DNA of 64,000 bases, from assembly GCF_000002425.4 (NCBI RefSeq), contig NC_037254.1, forward strand, positions 18,656,880 through 18,720,879, read 5' to 3'. Of this stretch, positions 11,800 through 23,819 are shown in pieces. The DNA is from Physcomitrium patens. Taxonomy: Eukaryota > Streptophyta > Bryopsida > Funariales > Funariaceae. Below the pieces are notes generated by a model that had not been told where the DNA came from, did no database searches, and was given only the letters and a program-made list of their open reading frames with translations. Position numbers and translations under genes: made by a program. How positions within the stretch are numbered: position 1 is the stretch's first letter; the number at the start of each line of letters is the position of its first letter.

Positions 11800-14060
11800 A
11801 TGGTAGAACTTGTTGAAATGAAGAGTGCAATGGCACAAATGCAAGAACAATTGAGGGAGTTAATGCTTGCAATGCATCAACTCAATTTATCACCACAAAA
11901 AACAATAAGATTGGTAGGAAGTGAAGATATAGAAATGATTGGAGCTGCTTCAACATCTGCACGAAATCATGTCTATTCTCCTATGGTGGAATGCCCTTTT
12001 AATGTTAGAGAACCTAGAATTACCCTACTTGAAAAGTTTGATGGCACTAGATCAAAATTTAGAGGATTTATCAATCAAGTACAACTTCTGATTGAACTTC
12101 AACCCTGTGAGTCATCACATTGTCTCATTAGTTATTTTAGGACAAAAGAATACATGTAGAGTACCAAAATTACAATTATTAGGTAAAGATGTACTTAAAA
12201 GATGTTAAAGAAAGACGAATAGTATTAGTGGAGAAGAAATGGAGTCTTAGTAAGTCTTAGAGGTAATTATTTTAGTTGGTTTAGTATTTTTATTTATTAT
12301 TGAAGAGTAAGGATTAGTTATTTAAATCAATATTTATATTGATCTTATATCTATATGTATTACTTATACAAAAACTTAAATGTTAGTTTGTAGTTAAAAG
12401 AAGCATAAGAAAGAACCTCATGTTTTTTTACTTATTTATATAGAATGTAGAATTTGTAGTAGATTTAAATTGATTCCATTACTATAAAAAATCAATAATA
12501 TAGGAAATTTTATCCTTAAACTGCTATTAGCAATATAGAAACATTATAGGAATTTTTAGAATTTATTTAGAAATTATTTAGAATTTTTAGTAGATTCAAA
12601 TTGATTTTTTTTACTATAAAAAATCATAAATATAGGAAATAATATCTTTAAATGGATATTATAATTATAAAAATATTATAGGAATTTTTAGAATTTATTT
12701 AGAATTTTCTATGAATTTTTAGGGTAATTTTTAAGACCTTGGTAAAATTGAGTTTTATCATTTGGGGAGCCATTATGAAGAAATGGAGCAAGGTTTGAAG
12801 GCCATACAATGTTTCTAGGCTAATACGGTGTTTTTAAACACCATGGTGAAGTCAAAAATGCAAAAATATTAATTCTACTAGTAGAAAATAGGAGGACCAA
12901 CAGCTAGTATAGTTCTTGTAAGAAGGGAGGTGCACAAGTCCCATATGGGTTGTAGCACCTTGGATGTAGGTAGGAAGATAAGACTAAGGCCTCAAGGCCT
13001 GTCTAGGAAATCCATATACACTACATGTGAGCCTTGGTGAGGTTCGAACCCTTGATCTATTAACAAGTTACCCTTGAGGTGAAATATATTCACTTAACTT
13101 TCCATTTGTTACTTGTTATTTTCAATCCTTCATAACTTACTTATAGTAACTCGGATTTACATATTTTTTATGTCATTGAAAAGATAAAAAAAATTACCTT
13201 CTTAAAAATATATTTTTTAATTTTATTTTTTTACTTTTTATTAGGTGAGAATCCAGTGAACAGACTGTGACTCGTTTTGTAGTGTACAATTGCTTGATTG
13301 CACTTATTTCACTTGTTTTGTATTATTCTTCTTTAGTTCTCATTGTTTATTACTTTCACTTCACACCACCCATTATAAGCAACTCTTAATTGAGGCTATC
13401 TTGTAATTTTGATTGAAGAGTGGAATTTTACACTCACAAATCCCAAAGCTATCAAATTCCAGGATCGCAAGTTAGATTCATTGGTACGCTTCTATCAGGT
13501 TCAATATTATCATAGTTTTCTTCCTTTTTTCAATGACAAGATCTAATATTGGATAATCTAGAGGCTTTTTGGTAGAGTTTTGATCCATGTATGGAGAATA
13601 TGATGCAATTTGTGTTGCAACCAATAAGATCCATATTTTGCAACAAGCCAATCAATCAGTAACATCGTATGCTTTACAATTTTGACAACTTGTAATTGAT
13701 ATCAAATAGAATGATGCTGCACTTGTTAGCCAATTTTTCTATGGATCACAATATGAGGTAAAAAAATTAATGCTCAACTTACCTAATCCTCAAATATTGA
13801 GTCAAGCAATTGACTTTGCTATGAAGTACAACAATCGTCTTTTTGAATTTTGATCTAAGAACTATACAAGTGGACCTCAATGTTATTATAATTTAATAGC
13901 AACATCAACATCTCTTCAATACATACATTCAGATGTAAAGGATATGTAAATTGATGTGGTACATTTCAAACCTCCTACTGAGGAAGAAAAGACTCTTTGT
14001 CATCAGGAAGGATTATGCTTATATTGTGGAGAATCTATGCACACTACTCAACATTGCCCA
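11800..14060 (+). pseudogene. A1 gag, split by a solo LTR
   Basis: The N-terminal part (11800-12105) starts MVELVEMKSA and contains the conserved block LLEKFDGTRSKFRGF, matching LPDKFDGTRSKFRRF of element C. The frame is broken at 12106 by the solo LTR and resumes at 13439 with a block corresponding to VGTLFTGQALSWF of C, now with stops. Near 14014-14056 a CX2CX4HX4C zinc knuckle (CLYCGES...H...C) survives. Gag would form the particle and bind RNA. The copy is clearly non-functional. Confidence 0.75.
12106..13438 (+). mobile_element. Solo LTR (1.33 kb) inserted in A1 gag
   Basis: The insert begins TGTGAGT and ends ACTCACA, a perfect 7-bp terminal inverted repeat of LTR type. It is flanked by AACCC (12101-12105) and AATCC (13439-13443), a 5-bp duplication with one C-to-T change. 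Joining the two sides restores the gag alignment with element C. It has no coding capacity. Orientation and parent family are unknown; the LTR resembles neither A, B, C nor the copia LTR in the window. Confidence 0.75.
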
Positions 14061-14069
14061 AAGTAACAA

Positions 14070-17000
14070 TGCAACCATAAAATGAGGAGTACGACAATCA
14101 AAAAAGATAGCAAGTCAGAAAATAAATTTATCCAGCTACAATAAGGACCGTGTGGCTTGAACCTTATACAATGCCTAGTGAAGGTCCTATTCTCTCCTAA
14201 GAACCCTCTCCATGTTTTACAATAAATGTTATTCTAGGACCTAAACATCTCAAAGCCTCTCCCTTGCTAGATTCAAGAGCCTCAACATGTTTCTTAGATG
14301 AAGAATTTGCTAAAAGACATAGCATACTTTTAGTGAAGAAAACTAAACCTATTCATATAAAAGTCATAGATGGTCGTCCGTTGTCTTCAGGAGATGTTAC
14401 CTATAAAACCCTTCCTATGGAATTAGCAATTAATGGTCATAGTGACTTTGTAATATTTAATATCATTAGATCTCCCTCTAATCCAATCATTTTAGATTTA
14501 TCATGGCTAAAAAAATATAATCCTAAAATAGATTAGACTTTTCATAGTCTTGACTTTTTTGAAAGTATAACTAAAAGCGTAGTTAATCAAATAGAAAGTC
14601 ATAAGTCTAGTATAATTAAACCTATATTTATAGGTGCAAGAACTTTCTTATATGCTGCAAAAGAAAGATCACCTTGTACCATTTATGCCACACTTGTTTC
14701 TATTAGTGGAAAGACTTGAAGTGGCATTCCAAGCCAATATCAAGATTTTCAAGATGTATTTGAGAAAAAAAATGTAGATACTCTTCCAAAATATTGTTCC
14801 TATGATTGCTTAATGGACCTTCAAGAAAGAGCACAACCACCATTTGGACCAATCTACAATTTATCACAAAATGAGTTAGCTCAACTCATGGAGTACATTG
14901 AAGAGAATTTGGCCAAGAACTTCATATGCCATTCCAAATCTCTACTAGGAGCTCCAATTTTATTTATGAAGAAAAAAGATGGATCATTTCGAATGTGTGT
15001 GGATTATCGAGGACTCAACAAAATTACCATCAAGAACAAATATTCGCTACCTGTGATATCTAGACTTCTTGATGAGTTGAATGAAGCTAAGATCTATACA
15101 AAAATAGATCTACAAGGAACATACAATCTCGTACGCATTAAAGAAGGAGATGAATGAAAGAAAGCATTCAAACAAGGTATGGACATTTCAAATACAATGT
15201 CATGCCTTTTGGACTTCCAAATGCATTAGCAGCATTCCAACATCTAATGAATGATGTCTTTTGGAAGTTTTTACATGATTTTATTGTATATTATCTAAAC
15301 AACATCTTAATCTATTCTAAGAACATAGAAGAAGATGAACTTCATATTCATCATGTGTTACAAAAATTAAGACATGCGGGACTCTATGCCAAGATAGAAA
15401 AGTGTTTATTTTACATTATTCAAGTCAACTTCTTAGAATATATTATTTCAAATGATGGACATATGGTGGATCCTAAAAAAAATCAAACTATTATGGATTA
15501 GAAGATTTCAAAAATAGTAAAAGATGTCCAATACTTTTTGGGATTTATCAACTACTTTTGGATCTTCATCAAAGAATTCTCTCAAATTGCAACTCCACTT
15601 ATACGTTTGACTTGTAAAGACAAACTTCAATGGAATCAAGAAGCAAAAGTAGCATTTGAAGCTTTGAAGACAGCCTTTGTTTCTGCACCAACTTTGTATT
15701 GCATTGATTTTTTTAAGCCATTTTTTATAAAAACAGATGCATCAAACTGTGCTTTGGATGTCATATTGTCACAAATGGAAATAGATGATAAACTTCATCC
15801 AATAGCTTTTCATTCCAAAAATTTTTCAGTATCCGAGATCAACTACGAGATCCATGACAAAGAACTTCTTGCAATCGTGGATTCGTTTCAAGAATGGCGC
15901 CATTATCTAAAAGGTGCTTTTAGCCCAATCATCCTATATATGGATCATAAGAATCTTCAATATTTTATGTGAGCAAGTGTTTTGAATCGTCACTAAGTTC
16001 ATTGACATATGTCTTTGTCAAGATTTAAATTCAAGATCACTTATCGACCAGGAAAATAATAAGATTTGTCAGATGCACTCTCTAGATGATCTTACCTTGT
16101 AGCAAAGGAAAGAAATGTTACTTTCGATCAACAACGGATAATTCTCTTGAAGCTAGAGTATTTTCATCTTCAAGCAATGAAATCAATACTAATTATTGAT
16201 TCAACTTTCATTAAGCAAGTTCAGTCAAGTATGTCTTTTGATCCTCTTATTCGTGATATTAAGAAAAATCCTTTTAAGTCTCATGATACTTCCAAGTTTA
16301 AATTCAAGAACAATCTATTATATTTTGAGGGACGCGTATATGTTCCAGAAGGTGAAGCTCGATTACATGTGCTTCAAGCTCATCATGACTTTCTAATAGT
16401 AGGACATTTTGGATATAATAAAACTTTAGAACTAATATCTAGGGACTTTTGGTGGCTCCAAATGTAAAAAGAAGTCAAAGATTTTGTACAATCTTGTGAT
16501 ATTTTCTCAAGATCAAAAACTCCTCGTCATCGATCCTACAGACTTTTTCGGTCACTACCCGTTCCAAAACAACCATGGTCTTTTGTTTCTATGGATTTCA
16601 TCAAAGATCTTCCTATCTCAAGTTCTTATGATTCTATATTAGTGATAGTAGATTGTTTTACTAAGATGGCACATTTTATATCATGTACAAAATCCATCAC
16701 AGGTAAAGAAACAACTAAGCTCTTTCTTGACAATATCTATCACTATTATGGATTATCTAAGGATATTATATCAGATAGGGGAACTCAGTTTGTATCAAGA
16801 TTTTGGCAAAATCTTTTTAAGATTCTAAAAATAGATATAAAACTATCTTTGGCATTCCATCTTCAAACTGATGGACAAACAGAGCGTGTTAATGAAGTTT
16901 TGGAGCAGTATTTAAGATGTACCATCAACTACTAACAAGATGATTGAACAACTCTTTTGCCATTAGCAGAGTTTACTTAAAATAATATGATACATTCTTC

Positions 17001-17636
17001 TAAAAAATAAACACCTTTCTTTGCCAATTATGGTTATCATCCACGATTTGATATTTTTGACTTTTCAAAAGTTGATAATCATGTGGCAAAAGATTTGGCA
17101 ATTCAATTGTCAAAGCTACATACAACAATGAAGGCATAGTTAAAAGAAGCTCAAGAATAACAAAAGATCAATGAAGATGTCTATCAAAAGTAACAACCAC
17201 CATTCTACATGGATGATAAGGTATAGTTACTTTGTTGCAATATTAAGACCACTCATCTTTGTGACAAGTTGGACTATCGAAGGCTTGGACCATTTTCTAT
17301 TTTTGTACAAATCAATCCAGTTGCATATCGTTTACACCTATTGGAGTCAATAAAAATACTTCCAATATTCTACATGTCTCTTTTTAAACCATACAAGATA
17401 GTGGACATATCAAAAAGAAGACAAGCTCTACCTCCTTCTATAGAAGTGGATAATAATGAAGAATTCAAAGTTGAAGAAGTCTTAGATTTAAAGGGGCACC
17501 AAAATAAATTCGAATATCTTGTCCATTGGCACGGATATGATATTAGTGAACGCACATAGGAGCTAATAAAGAATCTTGAAAATACAGCAAAGGTGGTAGA
17601 GACTTTTCATCGACGACATCCATCAAAATCAAGATA
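14070..17636 (+). pseudogene. A1 pol: protease, RT, RNase H, integrase, chromodomain
   Basis: In order: protease at 14264-14536 with LLDSRASTCFLDEEF, where the active-site Gly of DSG is Arg; RT from 14813 with FMKKKDGSFRMCVDYRGLN; a YxDD box that reads YLNN near 15293; RNase H to about 15970 ending at DHKNLQYFM; integrase with a degraded HHCC finger, MDFIKDLPIS, SDRGTQFVSRFW and QTDGQTERVNEVLEQYL; and a chromodomain (about 17440-17560) with VEEVLDLKG and EYLVHWHGYDI. More than a dozen stops occur. Loss of both RT aspartates and the protease change mean it cannot act in cis. Domain order (RT, RNase H, integrase, chromodomain) defines it as a chromovirus. Confidence 0.85.
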
Positions 17637-17731
17637 AAAACCTTCCTTATAAAAGAAATAAGATCTAGGCAAGATAACATTCTACTTTCAATCCTTGTTT
17701 GTAGCTCCTTTGTAATTGTGACGCTGAGGAG

Positions 17732-18151
17732 ATGGAGAACCAATAATTAGCATATTTGATTTAAGAACCTTTATTTGCTGACTAGTCGGATGAGACATTA
17801 TGATTGTCACAACGTTCTAGACGACGCAATCGAGATGAAGATCTTCAAGAATGACATATTCTCCCTCGAATAAATGGCAAGTTATAACGCGTTTGATATC
17901 ACGACCTTGGAAGGGACTCCCGATGTTTAGTGATTTTATTAGACGTAAGAACAACTTCTGACGGTGTTCCAAATGTTTTATTTGAAGGAAGTTATGAAGG
18001 CCTCATCAACGATCAAATAATTAGGTGGTCTTCTTATGCTGGTATGGCAAACTATCAATAGTTGAGAGGTCCTATCAATCATCTTCAAAGAGAATAAAGA
18101 TCACAGTATGTAGTAAATATAATTTGTCGCATTATAGATTTTCTGAATATA
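17732..18151 (+). pseudogene. A1 copy of the conserved extra 3' ORF
   Basis: It starts with ATG at 17732 (MENQ) after the chromodomain stop. Its second half reads LVILLDVRTTSDGVPNVLFE, then GPINHLQRE, and ends DFLNI immediately at the insertion point of element B; its stop codon continues on the other side of B. An Arg-rich segment (SRRRNRDED) aligns with SRRRPRDEE of element B. Several stops are present. Function is unknown; the basic patch suggests nucleic-acid or nuclear interaction, which is inference. Confidence 0.65.
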
Positions 18152-18625
18152 TGTCACGGACCAAAAATACAAACAAGAAATCTAAACAAGAAGTTCAAGA
18201 AGAAATGACAAGAACTAGATTATCAGATGAGTACAAGAGCAACGCCAAGAGAATTGAGCTAAAGCTTTAAGAGATGTGTTGTCGAGACTGAAGAACTCTT
18301 CAGCCTCGACTCCTATATATACTACTAGCCTATGGTTCTAAGGAAGCGTATCAAGAAGCTTCTCAAGAACTATGAAGCTTCTCGAGCAACTACCCAAGAG
18401 TTAGGAAGCTTCTCAAGTAACTTCCTAGAATCTACTAGAATATTCTAAGAATCTTCTAGAGCCTTCTAAGAGAATCTTTAGGAAATCTTTAAAGAATCTT
18501 TAGGGAATCTTTGAAGAATATTCTAAGAGAATATTCAAAGAATCTTTTGGAAGTTTCTAGAGACTTCTTTGTAGAAGGTTATAGAAACTTGTCTCTAGAA
18601 AGGTCTAAGGACTATGTTCCTAACA
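18152..18625 (-). repeat. Element B 3' LTR
   Basis: 474 bp, alignable without gaps to 24218-24691, most differences being transitions. It is preceded (minus strand) by the purine tract and a TGA spacer. Confidence 0.92.
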
Positions 18626-18675
18626 TCACCTCCTCCTTTAGCTTCGAGGTCTCCGAGAAGCAATGTTATCGTCAG

Positions 18676-19023
18676 TCAATACCAATGCAAGAAAATGAAG
18701 ATCTATCGCATAACCTCTGCTATGAACTCCAATTGTTATTCACGAGGCAAGTGATTCAATGGTCCTTGAAGCCAACGGTAGTGGCCCACGCCTTCAACTT
18801 CTGACCAAGCATGAACCTCTGTGTCTTCATTGTGAAATTGTCCTGCAAACACTCCTTCTGGCTGACCATTGTAGGCAGGCTCGACCTCAAATACAATCAC
18901 CAGCGATCTGTTGCTCGGAATCCTTCGACGTCGTCGTGGTGCAAGTAGTTCTTCATCTCGCGGTCGTCTTCGTGAGCTAGTTGCTTGAGATGACATGACA
19001 AGTGTAGTATCTTGGCTATCCAT
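18676..19023 (-). pseudogene. Element B extra 3' ORF (115 codons, two stops)
   Basis: Starts MDSQDTTLVM (a Met two codons earlier is possible). It has an Arg-rich patch (SSRRRPRDEE, then PRRRRRI) at about residues 18-38, a LVIVFEVEPAYNGQPEG block, an HNEDTEVHAWSEVEG block, WLQGPLNHLPRE and a hydrophobic C-terminus ending IFIFLHWY. A TAA and a TAG interrupt the last 25 codons where element C has CAA and CAG. It lies between the pol stop and the purine tract on the coding strand. I do not recognise the family. Conservation among B, C and family A suggests a selected role. Confidence 0.75.
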
Positions 19024-19168
19024 ATTCAAAGGCTAAAACAATAAGAACAAACTTGGGCTACTAACAAAGTTCTACGCTATCTTAGAGAGAATGACTACAT
19101 CAACTATGAATTTTGGTGGTGCTCTTTCCTCTTTTCTGTTTTCTGGATGAGCAAGCTTCAGTAAGAAG

Positions 19169-19582
19169 CTATCGTCGAACCGGCTTGGGTTTCTCAGGAT
19201 ATCGTCGATGAAACTCCTGTACCTTTTGCGGCGCATTCGCGAGATTTTCGGCCGGCTCCCATGTTCATTCATTAATATCGTAACCGCTCCAATGCACAAA
19301 GTATTCTAATTTACCTCGTCTTTGCCATGAATCCAAGACCTTTTTCACCTCGTATTCTTCGTGGTTCTCTATTTCTATGCTAGGTGGTGGACATTGTACT
19401 CTTCCAGGAAAAGACGATTCTCGATAAGGCTCCAACAAAGAAACATGAAAGACAGGATGTACCTTCATAGTAGCTGGTAACTCCAGACGATACGCTACAG
19501 GATTGATCTGCTTCTAGATAACAAATGGTCCCAATCTCCGATAGTCCAATTTGTCACATGGCCGCTTGGTCTTAATATTTCG
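19169..19582 (-). pseudogene. pol: Element B pol C-terminus: GPY/F module and chromodomain
   Basis: Continues the same frame through two further stops (19514-19516 TAG, 19265-19267 TGA). RRLGPFVI and [13 protein letters not shown] mark the GPY/F module. The chromodomain follows with [25 protein letters not shown] and TWEPAENL, containing the aromatic positions used to bind methylated histone tails. The frame ends at 19169-19171. In chromoviruses this domain directs integration to heterochromatin. Confidence 0.85.
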
Positions 19583-21940
19583 TCAAAGCAGCCAAACTTT
19601 GTCTCCAATCGTGAATTTAGGTGCCTGATTCTGAAATTTGTCCGCGGATGCCTTATAAGATTCTTGGGCAGTTTGCAATTGAAGCTTCAATGTAGTTTGA
19701 AGCTGCGAAAGCTCCTTCACCAATCCTTCAGCTGCCGGATTGTTAATCATTGACGAACTCCATAAGTCAAGCTTCGGATGGTATCCATAATTGGAAAAGA
19801 ATGGCGTTTGTTGAGTTGACGCATGAAGGGTGTTGTTATATGCGAACTCGGCTAGCGGTAGATATGCGACCCAATCATCTTGTTGATAGTTGATGGTGCA
19901 ACGTAAATATTGCTCTAAAACTTGATTCACCCGTTCTGTTTGGCCGTCCGTTTGAGGATGAAATGCCGAAGAAAGCTTGATATCCACCTTCAATATTTCA
20001 AAAAGAGATTTCCAAAACTTTGACACAAACTGGGTTCCTCGATCCGATACGATATCATCTGGTAGACCATGATATCGATACACATTATCAAGAAAGAGTC
20101 TTGTTGTGTCTTTGCTTGACGATGTCTTCTTGCAAGGGACAAAATGCGCCATCTTTGTAAGCCGGTCTACAACAACAAAAATGCTGTCAAATGAATTCGA
20201 TGGTGGTAGATCCGTAATAAAGTCCATGGAAACCAAAGACCATGGTCGGCACGGAATAGGCAATGGCTGTAGAAGTCCATAAGGTCGATGTCGAGGATTT
20301 TTGGATCTTGAACAAATGTCACAAGATACAACAAAATCTTTCACATCCTTCCACATTTGAGGCCACCAGAAATCACGGGAAATAAGTTCCAAGGTCTTAT
20401 TGAATCCAAAATGTCCCGCAGCTGGAAAGTCATGACGAGATTGAAGAACTCGGAGTCGTGTTGGCCCTTTTGGGATATACAACTGCTCTTCGAAATATAC
20501 TAGATCTCCTTCCATCTTGAATTTATCATCACTAGCATGTTGCTTGATATCAAGGGCTAGAGAATCTTCAATGGTTGTGGCCCGTACCTGATCGAGGAAG
20601 TCAGCATCAATTGGTACAATAGCTGCATTGAGCCGAAATTTCTCTCGCTTCAACAATGTCGTGCACTGTTGATCAAATGCTGCATCTCCAGCCTTTGGTG
20701 CGAGATATGATCTCCTTGATAATGCATCAGACAATCCTTGTTGCTTCCCAGGTCGATAAGTAATAACAAAGTCGAACTTGGATAGCGACATACTCCACCG
20801 AGCTTGACGCCGATTCAAAACCCGAGCCGACATAAAATACTCCAAATTCTTGTGATCCGTATATACGGTCGCTGGATGTGCAGTTCCTTCGAGAAAGTGG
20901 CGCCACTCTTGGAAAGAATCTACTATAGCAAGGAGTTCCTTATCGTGGATCTCATAGTTGATCTCAGCAGCAGAGAATTTTTGAGAATAGAACGCAACTG
21001 GATGGAACTTCTCATCTACGCCCATCTGTGAAAGTACAACTCCCAAAGCAAAATCCGAAGCATCTGTCTCCAAATAAAAGGCCTTTGTAAAGTTCGGATG
21101 TACCAAGATTGGAGCTGTAGTAAATACCATCTTCAAATCTTGAAATGCTTTTTCTGCAATAGGTCCCCATTCGAGCTTGTCTTTACACGTTAACAGAGTG
21201 AGGGGGGCAACAACTTGAGAATAATTCTTGATGAAGATCCGGTAGTAGTTAGCAAATCCAAGAAAACATTGTACGTCCCTAACCGTCTTCGGAACTTCCC
21301 AAGACATGATTGCTTCCACCTTCTTTGGATCCATCTTCAAGCCTTCCGTAGTCGCGATGAATCCCAAAAACTCTATCTCAGTTTGGTGAAATAAGCACTT
21401 CTCCAATTTGGCATAGAGTCCTCGCTCCCGTAGTTTTTTGAGTACTAGACGAACGTGCTTCTCATGTTCTTCCTCGTTCTTAGAAAATATCAAAATATCA
21501 TCTAGATAGATGACAACAAAATCGTCTAGATGCTCTTGAAAGATGTCATTCATCATGTGTTGAAAGACCGCTGGAGCATTAGTAAGACCAAATGGCATGA
21601 CATTGTATTCAAAATGGCCATACCTTGTTCGGAACGCTGTCTTCCATTCATCTCCTTCCTTAATTCGCACAAGGTTGTAAGCTCCCCTTATGTCAATCTT
21701 TGTAAAGATCCTTGCACGCCCAAGTTGTTCTAGAAGACCAGAGATCAAAGGTAGTGGGTAGCGATTCTTTTTTGTCACCTTGTTGAGACCTCGATAATCC
21801 ACGCACATCCGTAGTGAGCCATCCTTCTTCTTCACAAATAAGATTGGTGCCCCAGCTGGCGACTTCGAATGACGGATGAAGTTCTTGGCTAGATTCTCGT
21901 CAATGTACTTCCGCAACTCAGTCAACTCCGTCTGCGACAA
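19583..21940 (-). pseudogene. pol: Element B pol: RT, RNase H, integrase (785 aa)
   Basis: A long open stretch, in frame with the protease segment. [22 protein letters not shown] near residue 35, [12 protein letters not shown], and an intact YLDD box near residue 145. RNase H: FYLETDASDFALG, INYEIHDKELLA and YTDHKNLEYF. Integrase: HHCC finger (SRHDFPAAGHFG then CDICSRSK), and D, D, E catalytic residues in MDFITDLPPS, SDRGTQFVSKFW and QTDGQTERVNQVLEQYL. The stop at 19583-19585 is TGA where a CGA is expected. All catalytic residues seen are present. The product would copy the RNA and insert the cDNA in the nucleus. Confidence 0.93.
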
Positions 21941-21976
21941 ATTGTAGATTGGTCCAAAAGGTGGTTGTGCTCCTTC

Positions 21977-22729
21977 TTACAATTCAATGGCACAGTCATA
22001 GGGTCGATGCTCTGGCAGCATATCAACATTCTTCTTTTCAAAGACATCTTTGAATTCTTCATACTGCTTTGGAATAACCAAAGTCGGAGTTGCATCTTCT
22101 CGAGTCGGAGTTGCGAAGATGACAAGAGGTGTATTTTGCTTGGCTTCCTTCATGAAAGCCCTTGCACCTATAAACAAGGATTTATTTCTAGACATTGTCT
22201 TGGCAGATTCCACCTTCAAGGAGTTTGTTGGAAATGTCACTTTCCGCAACTTCCAATCTATCAATGGATTATATCTATCAAGCCAAGATAGTCCCAAAAT
22301 GATAGGACATGAAGGGGTCTTGATAACATTAAACACAATATTGCTCTCGTGGTTTTCAAGACGTACCTTCAATGGTTTAATTTCATGGATAACATTGCCC
22401 AAAGACAATGGTCGTCCGTCTATGACTTCTACATGGACAGGCTTAAGTTTCTTTACAAGAGAAATATTGTAAAGCTTGGCAAACTCTTCATCTATAAAGC
22501 AAGCGGATGCACCCGAGTCTAATAAAGCATCGACTTGTAGTTCTTGAATACCCAGATGTAAAGGTACCATAAAACAATCTGAAGGTTGAGCTGAGAGAAA
22601 GGGACCTTGATTAATTTTAGATGTTGAGATGTCCAGCCGCACGGTCCCTATTGTGGCTGAGCGTCCTTGTTTTCCTGCATGCTTGTACTCCTGAGTCTTG
22701 TTGTTTGAGGCTTCTGTTTCTTCCGACAA
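21977..22729 (-). pseudogene. pol: Element B pol, protease segment (250 aa)
   Basis: First part of the pol frame, overlapping gag by 82 nt. It has an intact active site LLDSGASACFIDEEF near residue 66 and ILGLSWLDRYNP later, the two conserved retropepsin blocks. It ends at a TAA at 21977-21979; the same frame continues at 21940 with the RT. Element C has CAA (Gln) at this place, so the stop is a C-to-T change. Apart from this stop the protease looks functional. Confidence 0.9.
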
Positions 22730-23697
22730 TCTACAGCTTTATGGCCCGCTTCTCCGCAATATAAACACAAGTTTTGTTCAAACCGTCGCTTCCTTTCCTC
22801 AGCTGTGAGGGGTTTGAAACGTACCGCATCAATTTGCATGGGTTCAGGATCTGTGGAGTGATTCTCTGGACCTTTTGAAAATGTAGCAAATGCTCCATCA
22901 TTTCTCCAGCTTGATCGTCTTTCTTGTCGTAATTCAAAGAGGCGGTTGTCACAAATAATTGCCTGAGATATAAGTTCTTCTAAAGTATCCGCCTTAGGCA
23001 TGGTGATCAATAAGTTCTTGACATCATCTCTCAGTCCATATCGAAATCGTGTCATGAACGCCTTATCATTCCAATCAAGATCACATGTAAGCTGTTGAAA
23101 TTCTGCAGCATAGATTGCAGCAGAACGTGATCCTTGTCGCAGATTTTGTATCTTTCTTTCAGCCACTCTTTCTCGATCGCTATCTCCAAACGCAGCAGTA
23201 AGTCTCTCTATGAAAGCCTCTAGGTCGTACAATATTGGAGAATCCTTTTCCAATAGTGGAGCAAACCAAGAGTGAGCATTTCTTGATAGAAGAGTACCTA
23301 GGAAAGCAACCTGGGTAAATCCATTCGGATAACGAGAAGGATATAGGGGTACGTAAAGCCGTACTTGTTGTACAAAACCTCGGAAGTTGGCTCTTGTTCC
23401 GTCAAACTTGTCTGGCATACTCGCTTTTGGTTCTTTCGTACTAATCCTTGAAGTATCCATAGGGGTCGTATGTGACACATGTCTTGCTTGTCTCAGTCGA
23501 ATAATCTCTTGTTGTAGGCTATAAATTTCGCGTCTAGCTTCTTCGGTCACTAGATTAATTTGAGGTTCTTTACTTGGATTGCGAAAAAATGCAATCTCCT
23601 TTCGTACACTATTCATAAGAGCTTGAAGATCTGCAAGAGTTGCCACTCTATTGTCTACTTGTGGAGATGCACTGTCTATGACCTGGTCTACTTCCAT
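22648..23697 (-). CDS. gag: Element B Gag (349 aa)
   Basis: Uninterrupted frame starting MEVDQVIDSA at the first Met after the leader. Residues about 60-230 form the capsid-like retrotransposon gag domain, with MPDKFDGTRANFRGF near residue 95 and a block ending TFLEELISQAI-like text (here DTLEELISQAI). A CX2CX4HX4C zinc knuckle (CLYCGEAGHKAVDC) is near residue 315. The protein assembles cytoplasmic particles and packages RNA. Its last 82 nt overlap the pol frame, which is shifted by -1; no canonical slippery heptamer was found in the overlap. This is the only intact gag in the window. Confidence 0.9.
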   Translation of the reverse strand: MEVDQVIDSASPQVDNRVATLADLQALMNSVRKEIAFFRNPSKEPQINLVTEEARREIYSLQQEIIRLRQARHVSHTTPMDTSRISTKEPKASMPDKFDGTRANFRGFVQQVRLYVPLYPSRYPNGFTQVAFLGTLLSRNAHSWFAPLLEKDSPILYDLEAFIERLTAAFGDSDRERVAERKIQNLRQGSRSAAIYAAEFQQLTCDLDWNDKAFMTRFRYGLRDDVKNLLITMPKADTLEELISQAIICDNRLFELRQERRSSWRNDGAFATFSKGPENHSTDPEPMQIDAVRFKPLTAEERKRRFEQNLCLYCGEAGHKAVDCRKKQKPQTTRLRSTSMQENKDAQPQ

Positions 23698-23819
23698 ATT
23701 TAGAGAATAGATGGATTAAAATTTTGAGAGAAGAAGAAATTGCTAAGTCTCTTGGAAAAAATTGTAGCACTACCTGTCACTAAAACCTACTCGGAGAGGG
23801 GAAAAAAAAAAACACTAAA

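Noticed and set aside
13010-13070. GGTTCGAACC, like a tRNA T-loop or SINE B box
   Set aside because: No cloverleaf, A box or acceptor stem could be built around it, and it lies inside the solo LTR.
19072-19299. 75-codon minus ORF at the end of element B pol
   Set aside because: It is the chromodomain tail read in the wrong frame; the true frame matches TWEPAENLANAPQKV of element C.
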